From a bacterium (GTDB lineage Bacteria > Patescibacteriota > Minisyncoccia > Phycocordibacterales > 2-02-FULL-43-11): 18,885 nucleotides of DNA. A program made the translations under genes and the position numbers. The stretch covers positions 1 to 18,885 of the forward strand of contig JAKAHN010000002.1 in NCBI GenBank assembly GCA_021814895.1, read 5' to 3'. Positions 14,222 to 18,885 of this stretch are shown in pieces. Each line of letters opens with the position of its first letter. Position 1 is the stretch's first letter. Below the pieces are notes generated by a model, which had not been told where the DNA came from, searched no databases, and worked only from the letters and a program-made list of their open reading frames with translations.

Positions 14222-14254
14222 ATATCTATAAAAAACGATAAAAAACCAATAATG

Positions 14255-14749
14255 TTACTTTTTTCTTATCTTGTATAAATACCACCATAAATATAAAATC
14301 ACCAGCAAAATCACATCGGGAATAAAAATTATCGGGTGAGACCATGGAATACCATTGAAATGGTAGTCTGAAATTGGCCAAATAAAATGGGTCGGGAAAA
14401 AAGCGTTTGAATGGGTGAAAATATCAACCACAATATGCAGACCCCACGCCAACATCTCATAAATCGGCCGGCGGAAAATCAGAAAGACAATTAAAAATGC
14501 CAAAAGAAAAATCACCAGACTGTGAGAAAAATTGTAGAGTGAGTGAACATAACCGGGAATAAAGTTGTCCTGTGGTGGCTCCATTCTGAAGGCCGGCCTT
14601 GGCGACAAACCTAGAAATATTGCCAAAAAATAAACCCCAAAGGAAACGAGGTCTGGCGCAATTCCAAACAAAAACGCCAGCCAATAATTTCGCCGACTAC
14701 GCCTACCTACTGCGATACCTCCCCAAAGACCGTGAGAAATTATATCCAT
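14255..14749 (-). CDS. Membrane-bound metal-dependent hydrolase (YdjM/DUF457-like)
   Basis: A 164-residue integral membrane protein. The start MDIISHGLWGG, then GIAPDL (29-34), NFSHSLVIF (73-81) and WGLHIVVDIFTHS (102-114) give the conserved H6, D33, H76, H105/D109 and H113 pattern of the YdjM-like (DUF457) membrane metal-dependent hydrolases. Hydrophobic stretches at about 22-48, 74-93, 98-112 and 138-158 fit four or five membrane helices. Substrate is unknown for most of this family; membrane phospholipid or LexA-linked roles have been suggested for some members. It begins 29 bases after the P-type ATPase stop codon, so it is likely co-transcribed with it. Confidence 0.8.
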   Translation of the reverse strand: MDIISHGLWGGIAVGRRSRRNYWLAFLFGIAPDLVSFGVYFLAIFLGLSPRPAFRMEPPQDNFIPGYVHSLYNFSHSLVIFLLAFLIVFLIFRRPIYEMLAWGLHIVVDIFTHSNAFFPTHFIWPISDYHFNGIPWSHPIIFIPDVILLVILYLWWYLYKIRKK

Positions 14750-14778
14750 ACTTTGTTAAAATTTTTAACTTTTTCCTT

Positions 14779-16683
14779 TTATTTCATCTCCCTCTTCCTA
14801 CCTTCTTTCACTCCACCAAACAGTCTCAAGGCGTTACCTATCGGGAAAAAGTCAGTCAGAAAATTATAAGTAGCCGCCCCGACCGGCCCAATAAAACCGG
14901 CAAAAACAAGAATTAATCCTGCGCCATTTGTAAGCGCCCAAATGCCGAAATTTTCTTTCATCACTCTCATAGCTTTTTGAGACAAGCGAATCATCTCCGG
15001 AATTCTGCGCAAGTTATCATGAACAAGGGAAATATCGTGCAGTTCTATCGCCGCGTCAGTTCCACCAGCACCCATTGCGACAGAAACGTCTACAAGCGCC
15101 AAAGACGCCGCATCATTGACCCCGTCTCCAACCATTCCGACAACTCCGCGCTTTTCCTTTTTCAAAAATTCAACAAAGGTCACCTTTCCTTCCGGCGTCA
15201 TATTGGCATGGTAATCGGTAACACCAAGTTTTTTTGCAACTTCCGCCGCCACTTTTTCATTATCGCCTGTTAACATATGCCACTCCTCTACGCCAAGCGC
15301 CATTGTTTCTTTTATAATCTCGGCGCTCTCTTGTCTTATTTCATCCTGATAAGAAATCATCCCGACAGTTTTTTTATTAATACCGAGAAGAACAATCCCT
15401 CGCCCCAAATCTTTTTCCCTGTGAACTAATTCGGAAACTTCAGCCGGCACAGTAACACCCTTTTGCTCCAAAAATCTGAGTCTGCCAGAAATTCCACTCT
15501 CTCCATCGTGAGTAAAAATAACACCCTCACCGGATTTTTCTTCAAATTCCTGTGGCGCGTGAACCATAACACCTTTTTCTTTAGCCAGAGTCAGAATCGC
15601 CCGCGACACGGAATGATTGGAACTTGAAGCGCCAATAGCAAAATTTTTCAACGCTTCGTCGGCGCTAAAACCGTTAAATCCCCGACATTCCACAACCTTC
15701 GGCCGACCATAGGTTAACGTGCCGGTCTTATCGGTTACAAAATATTTCAATCTTGAAAGATTTTCAATCGCGTTTGAACCTTTGATCACCACCCCTCGGC
15801 GAGCCGCGTGGGCAATCGCCGCCGTAAAACCGAGTGGCACAGCGACCGCGATGTCGTCAGCGCAGACAACGAGCAAAACGGAGAGAATCATTCGGGGAGA
15901 CAAACCGGAAAAATACAAAACAATCGAACCAACAATCGTCGCCAAAATATACCACTGGGTGAATTTGCTTGCTATCCGTTCTGTCTTTGTTCGTTTTCGG
16001 CTTGCATCTTCAACTAAAGAAATTATGCGCGACAATGTTGTGTCCTCGCCAATTTTCTCAGTCTTAACCTGAAGCGAGCCCGATTCGCAAAGGGTAGAAG
16101 TCAAAACTTTGTCGCCCTTCTTTTTTGAAACAAGCTCGCTCTCGCCGGTCAAAGACGATTCGTTTATCATCGCCTCTCCGGAAATTACTTCGCCGTCAAC
16201 CGGAATTCTGTCTCCGGATTCGACAATCACAATATCATCAATTTTCACTTGCGAAAGAGGTTCCTCCGCCACCCCCTCTCCACGATGAATTCGGACCTTC
16301 TGCGGTTTATATTTTAAAAGATGAGTAATGATTGATTTTGTTTTAGCTTCCGTCCAATGATCAAAAAGCCTGGCCGAGCCGAGCATTAGGGTTATAAAAG
16401 CAGCCGAAAACCATTCGCGAGAAATTAGAGCGAAAATCAAAGCGACGCTGGCCAAAAGGTCTATCGTCAACTCACGTTTAAACAAAGCTTTGCCAGCGCT
16501 AATGACAAGAGGAATAAGACCCGCGACAGTAAGAATAATAAGCGCCATATCTACTGCTGATAAATCCGATAGATAATGCGAAATAAGGCCTATGGCAGTC
16601 AGTCCGACAAGCCCGATATCAAAATAAACCGGCAATCTTGAGTAACCGATTGAACCTGTTTTTTCATTATTCTCTTTTTTCAC
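14779..16683 (-). CDS. P1B-like cation-transporting P-type ATPase with atypical transmembrane metal motif
   Basis: A 634-residue pump from a GTG start at 16683. ATP-driven cation transport across the cytoplasmic membrane is shown by the actuator-domain loop TGES (179-182), phosphorylation motif DKTGT (D318), nucleotide-binding TGDN (472-475) and GDGVND (519-524). About eight membrane segments, two before the P1B-type core, and the short length fit heavy-metal (P1B) ATPases. There is no N-terminal metal-binding domain. Unusually, the sixth-helix CPx motif is replaced by CADDIAVAVP (274-283), the HP dipeptide of the nucleotide domain is HS (SNHSVSRA, 355-362), and the last helix has YNFLTDFFPIGNALRL with N606 and D611. 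Acidic groups in the membrane point to a hard or borderline divalent cation; specificity is unknown. The open frame extends to 16794, but it would cross the divergent M23 promoter and gene start. Confidence 0.9.
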   Translation of the reverse strand: MKKENNEKTGSIGYSRLPVYFDIGLVGLTAIGLISHYLSDLSAVDMALIILTVAGLIPLVISAGKALFKRELTIDLLASVALIFALISREWFSAAFITLMLGSARLFDHWTEAKTKSIITHLLKYKPQKVRIHRGEGVAEEPLSQVKIDDIVIVESGDRIPVDGEVISGEAMINESSLTGESELVSKKKGDKVLTSTLCESGSLQVKTEKIGEDTTLSRIISLVEDASRKRTKTERIASKFTQWYILATIVGSIVLYFSGLSPRMILSVLLVVCADDIAVAVPLGFTAAIAHAARRGVVIKGSNAIENLSRLKYFVTDKTGTLTYGRPKVVECRGFNGFSADEALKNFAIGASSSNHSVSRAILTLAKEKGVMVHAPQEFEEKSGEGVIFTHDGESGISGRLRFLEQKGVTVPAEVSELVHREKDLGRGIVLLGINKKTVGMISYQDEIRQESAEIIKETMALGVEEWHMLTGDNEKVAAEVAKKLGVTDYHANMTPEGKVTFVEFLKKEKRGVVGMVGDGVNDAASLALVDVSVAMGAGGTDAAIELHDISLVHDNLRRIPEMIRLSQKAMRVMKENFGIWALTNGAGLILVFAGFIGPVGAATYNFLTDFFPIGNALRLFGGVKEGRKREMK

Positions 16684-16698
16684 CCATATATTATAGCA
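16681..16698 (-). promoter_or_regulatory. Extended -10 leaderless promoter, TATAAT-N6-GTG, of the P-type ATPase
   Basis: On the minus strand TGC-TATAAT (TATAAT at 16695 to 16690) is followed by six bases and GTG at 16683, which opens the frame VKKENNEKTG. The geometry is the same as at the four ATG sites, which supports a GTG start. The -10 is of the extended type. Confidence 0.6.
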
Positions 16699-16735
16699 AA
16701 AAAACAAAAACAGGTTTCTTAACTTGTTAAAGATG

Positions 16736-16750
16736 TATAATGGGAGTATG
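16736..16750 (+). promoter_or_regulatory. TATAAT-N6-ATG leaderless start of the M23 peptidase gene
   Basis: TATAAT at 16736-16741 is followed by six bases (GGGAGT) and the ATG at 16748. GGGAG could look like a Shine-Dalgarno sequence but lies only one base before the ATG, too close to act as one. The distance to the oppositely directed -10 at 16690-16695 is exactly 40 bases, so the two -35 regions would occupy the same place. Confidence 0.65.
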
Positions 16751-17788
16751 AAAAAGACGCCTTTTGTTTTAGTCTTTATTGCGGTCTTTGCCACAACATT
16801 TTTCGCAATTAATAAATTCGCGCCGGTTTTTTTCGCAAGCTCAACGAACCCAAATCAAACGCGTGAAATTGCGCCGACAAAATCTGAAACTGCCACAGCA
16901 CTTACGATATTAAGCGACGCCACAAAAAATACCGACAGCTCGAAAGAAAAACTCAATCCCCTTTCTGCCAGCTCAACAAACATCGCTCAGAAAAATACAT
17001 TCGACCCGATAATAAACATTTCGCCGGAAAAAATTATTCAGGGCGACCCGATAATGATAAGCGTTAAAAACGCTACCGTCGCCGAAATTCAAAAAATTTA
17101 TTTCGACGGCAAGTCACTTTGGTTTTTCAATTATCAAAAAACTCCGACGGCTTTCTACGGTTTTGATATCAACCAAAAGCCCGGTCAATATGTTATTGAA
17201 TTAAAAATGGAAGATGGTCGGGAAATTGATAAAAAAATAGAAATTGTTGAGCGACCAAAAATTGAAAAACCTCTCGGCATTCCCGAAAAATTGGGAGGCA
17301 ACACGCCAGAAGCAGCGACCGCGCTCGTCACCAATCTGTCCAAAGAAAATCTTCTGATAAACAACGTCTGGTCTGTAAAAAAACTTTTCTGGCAAAACAA
17401 ATTCCAATATCCACTTGCAAATATTGTTGTCACCGACCCATACGGCTATTCGCGCGACACAGTCGGTTATACTATCACCCATAAAGGTGCCGACTTTCGC
17501 GCTTCGGTCGGCACCTCGGTCTTGGCAATAAACGGCGGGATTGTCCGCTTAGCCAAACAATTTGAAATCTACGGCAATACAATCGCTATAGATCATGGTT
17601 TCGGTATTGTTTCCTATTATATGCATCTGTCAAAACTCTCAGTAATCGAAGGACAATCGGTTATCCGCGGGCAAACAATAGGCCTTTCCGGAATGACCGG
17701 CTACGCCGAAAGCCCCCACCTCCATTTAAGCGTAAAAATTGACGGCGTCTCTATTGACCCGATTGAATTTCTAAACTTTTTCAAATGA
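16748..17788 (+). CDS. Membrane-anchored M23 family (LytM-type) peptidase
   Basis: A 346-residue envelope protein expected to cleave, or to regulate cleavage of, peptidoglycan cross-bridges. An N-terminal hydrophobic segment (about 5-30) exports or anchors it; residues 31-85 are a serine/threonine-rich linker; 88-168 is an Ig-like beta domain (PIINISPEKIIQGDPIMISV...) like those preceding M23 domains in Gram-positive proteins; 220-346 is the M23 domain with zinc ligands H245 and D249 (THKGADF) and H326 in the HLH motif (324-326), plus YYMHLS with H293. All catalytic positions are present, so it is likely active. Open codons extend to 16724, but the TATAAT six bases before the ATG at 16748 favours the shorter form. 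It is divergent from the P-type ATPase. Confidence 0.92.
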   Translation: MKKTPFVLVFIAVFATTFFAINKFAPVFFASSTNPNQTREIAPTKSETATALTILSDATKNTDSSKEKLNPLSASSTNIAQKNTFDPIINISPEKIIQGDPIMISVKNATVAEIQKIYFDGKSLWFFNYQKTPTAFYGFDINQKPGQYVIELKMEDGREIDKKIEIVERPKIEKPLGIPEKLGGNTPEAATALVTNLSKENLLINNVWSVKKLFWQNKFQYPLANIVVTDPYGYSRDTVGYTITHKGADFRASVGTSVLAINGGIVRLAKQFEIYGNTIAIDHGFGIVSYYMHLSKLSVIEGQSVIRGQTIGLSGMTGYAESPHLHLSVKIDGVSIDPIEFLNFFK

Positions 17789-17821
17789 TCAAAATCGTCT
17801 TTTTCGTCGTTTGCGTCGTTT

Positions 17822-17862
17822 TTGAAATGAGAGCTAAAGGTTTATAATACTATAGTTATAAT
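17822..17862 (+). promoter_or_regulatory. Promoter region of the SIS isomerase gene with two -10 boxes
   Basis: Two perfect TATAAT boxes lie at 17843-17848 and 17857-17862, before the ATG at 17878. TTGAAA at 17822-17827 lies 15 bases before the first and may be its -35. Unlike other gene starts here, a leader of about 10-25 bases is expected, yet it contains no Shine-Dalgarno sequence. The 89-base gap from 17789 to 17877 otherwise holds only short CGTCGTTT-like repetitions. Confidence 0.5.
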
Positions 17863-17877
17863 TAACCTCTAAAAAAT

Positions 17878-18837
17878 ATGGATAAATTATTGGAAAAATT
17901 TCCTAGCCAGCTGAAATTTGAACCGGAAATCATAAATATTGGCAAGCTTGCGCCGAAAAAATTTATGGTTGTAGGGGGAATGGGCGGTTCTCATTTGTCG
18001 GCATCGCTTATCAAAGACGAAAGCCGATTGCATAATTTGTCGGTTTTTTCCGATTATGGTTTGCCAAAAATGGACGAGGATATAAAAAGACAGACTCTCT
18101 TTGTCGCCATTTCCCACTCCGGCAACACCGAGGAAACGCTGGCTTTTGCCGAGGAAGCGATTAGAGAAAATTTGTCGCTCGCCGTCATCACCAAAGGCGG
18201 AAAAATTAAAAAACTGGCAGAAAAAAATAACTTGCCTTTCATAATCCTACCTGATGACGATTTCCCTCCTAGACTTTCCACCGGTTATATTGCTGTGGCA
18301 ATTTTTGCCATTTTCGGAATGACCGAAAAAATCGCCGAGCTTAAAAAAATATCGGAAAAACTCGCCGGCGAAGCGAAAAATACGGAAAATGAAGCGACGA
18401 GAATCGCCAAAGATATGACTGGCAAAATTCCGCTCGTTTATTCATCCCTGGACAATTATTCACTCGGTTATTATTGGAAAATCGCTTTGAATGAAACAGC
18501 CAAAGAACCGGCTTTCGCCAATGTTTTTCCGGAACTGAATCACAACGAATTGTCCGGTTTTACCGAAAACGGTTCTGCCAAACCGTATTTCCTGACAACA
18601 ATTGAAGATTCGGAAGATCATCCGCAAGTTATCAAAAGAATGAATTTAACCGAAAAAATCCTTGCCGAAAAAGGAGCAAAAACTTTAAGAATTAAACTAT
18701 CCGGCGGAAACCGACTGGAAAAATATTGGAACTTTGTTTTCCTAACCGCCAATATGAGTTTCGCTTTGGCGGAAATAAGAAAAGTGGACCCGGCAAGCAC
18801 CGCCCTTATTGAAAAATTCAAAAAAGAGTTGGATTAA
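17878..18837 (+). CDS. Bifunctional phosphoglucose/phosphomannose isomerase (SIS domain)
   Basis: A 319-residue cytoplasmic enzyme interconverting glucose-6-phosphate or mannose-6-phosphate and fructose-6-phosphate. Two SIS folds are visible. The first has GGMGGSH (33-39), the phosphate-binding SHSGNTEET (79-87) and PRLSTGY (131-137); the second carries FPELNHNELSGF (217-228), the catalytic Glu/His segment of the bifunctional PGI/PMI family, and ends with KVDPASTALIEKFKKEL. Length and motif order match this archaeal/bacterial family, not the 550-residue classical Pgi. It follows the M23 gene by 89 bases on the same strand with its own promoter. It could supply the entry step of glycolysis or mannose-containing envelope sugars; which substrate dominates cannot be told from sequence. 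Confidence 0.92.
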   Translation: MDKLLEKFPSQLKFEPEIINIGKLAPKKFMVVGGMGGSHLSASLIKDESRLHNLSVFSDYGLPKMDEDIKRQTLFVAISHSGNTEETLAFAEEAIRENLSLAVITKGGKIKKLAEKNNLPFIILPDDDFPPRLSTGYIAVAIFAIFGMTEKIAELKKISEKLAGEAKNTENEATRIAKDMTGKIPLVYSSLDNYSLGYYWKIALNETAKEPAFANVFPELNHNELSGFTENGSAKPYFLTTIEDSEDHPQVIKRMNLTEKILAEKGAKTLRIKLSGGNRLEKYWNFVFLTANMSFALAEIRKVDPASTALIEKFKKELD

Positions 18838-18859
18838 TTTTTTTACTCTCTATATTTTG

Positions 18860-18885
18860 ATGAAACGTATAAATGCCCATTACCT
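18860..18885 (+). CDS. Possible start of a further gene (partial)
   Basis: An ATG at 18860, 22 bases after the isomerase stop codon, opens the frame MKRINAHY, which is still open at the window edge. TATATT lies three bases before it, and no Shine-Dalgarno is present. Only eight codons are visible, so this is a weak call based on spacing and orientation. Confidence 0.25.

Noticed and set aside
16684..16794. N-terminal 37-codon extension of the P-type ATPase
   Set aside because: It would overlap the divergent M23 promoter and start; a GTG with the same TATAAT-N6 geometry as other genes exists at 16683.
1..18885. tRNA, rRNA, insertion sequence or integron-type elements
   Set aside because: No cloverleaf-like gene, conserved rRNA segment, transposase or terminal inverted repeats were recognised by eye; a covariance-model search would be needed for small RNAs.

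Overview
The window looks like a stretch of chromosome from a Candidate Phyla Radiation (Patescibacteria) bacterium, probably of the Parcubacteria group. I infer this from the AT-rich sequence, the tight packing, several minimal or atypical versions of familiar proteins (392-residue enolase, stand-alone phosphohistidine-domain protein, PaaX/Cas2-like protein, short bifunctional sugar-phosphate isomerase) and a start-site style with almost no Shine-Dalgarno signals. UGA acts as a normal stop (for example at 11944 and 12285), so the UGA-glycine code of Gracilibacteria/Absconditabacteria does not apply. No rRNA, tRNA, CRISPR array, insertion sequence or integrase was seen.

Layout. Everything from 1 to 16683 is on the minus strand and everything from 16748 to the end is on the plus strand; the only divergent point is 16684-16747. 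Read in the direction of minus-strand transcription, right to left: a P-type cation ATPase (14779-16683), a membrane-bound metal-dependent hydrolase and a 92-residue anchored protein form one run; then rarA/mgsA; then two monocistronic orphan genes, each ending in a strong terminator (12285-12695 and 11944-12204); glycerate 2-kinase plus a beta-propeller glycoside hydrolase-like protein; a small membrane protein; PEP synthase plus a stand-alone PEP-utilising 'mobile' domain protein; a PaaX/Cas2-like protein; and finally a secreted lipase-like protein, a small membrane protein, D-lactate dehydrogenase, enolase and the first 20 codons of an exported protein. On the plus strand are an anchored M23 peptidase, an SIS-type glucose/mannose-6-phosphate isomerase and possibly the start of another gene.

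How the genes fit together. Glycerate 2-kinase (giving 2-phosphoglycerate), enolase (2-phosphoglycerate to PEP), PEP synthase (PEP/pyruvate) and D-lactate dehydrogenase (pyruvate to lactate) could form a continuous lower-glycolysis route, with the SIS isomerase at the sugar-phosphate end. Cell-envelope functions (lipase, M23 peptidase, small membrane proteins) are interleaved.

The most striking signal is regulatory. Five separate transcription-unit starts have a perfect TATAAT exactly six bases before the start codon, which would put the transcription start on the first base of the coding region (leaderless mRNA). This geometry also corrects several gene starts, including a GTG start for the P-type ATPase. 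The second unusual item is that ATPase: it has the P1B core but CADD in place of the CPx metal motif and HS in place of the HP dipeptide.
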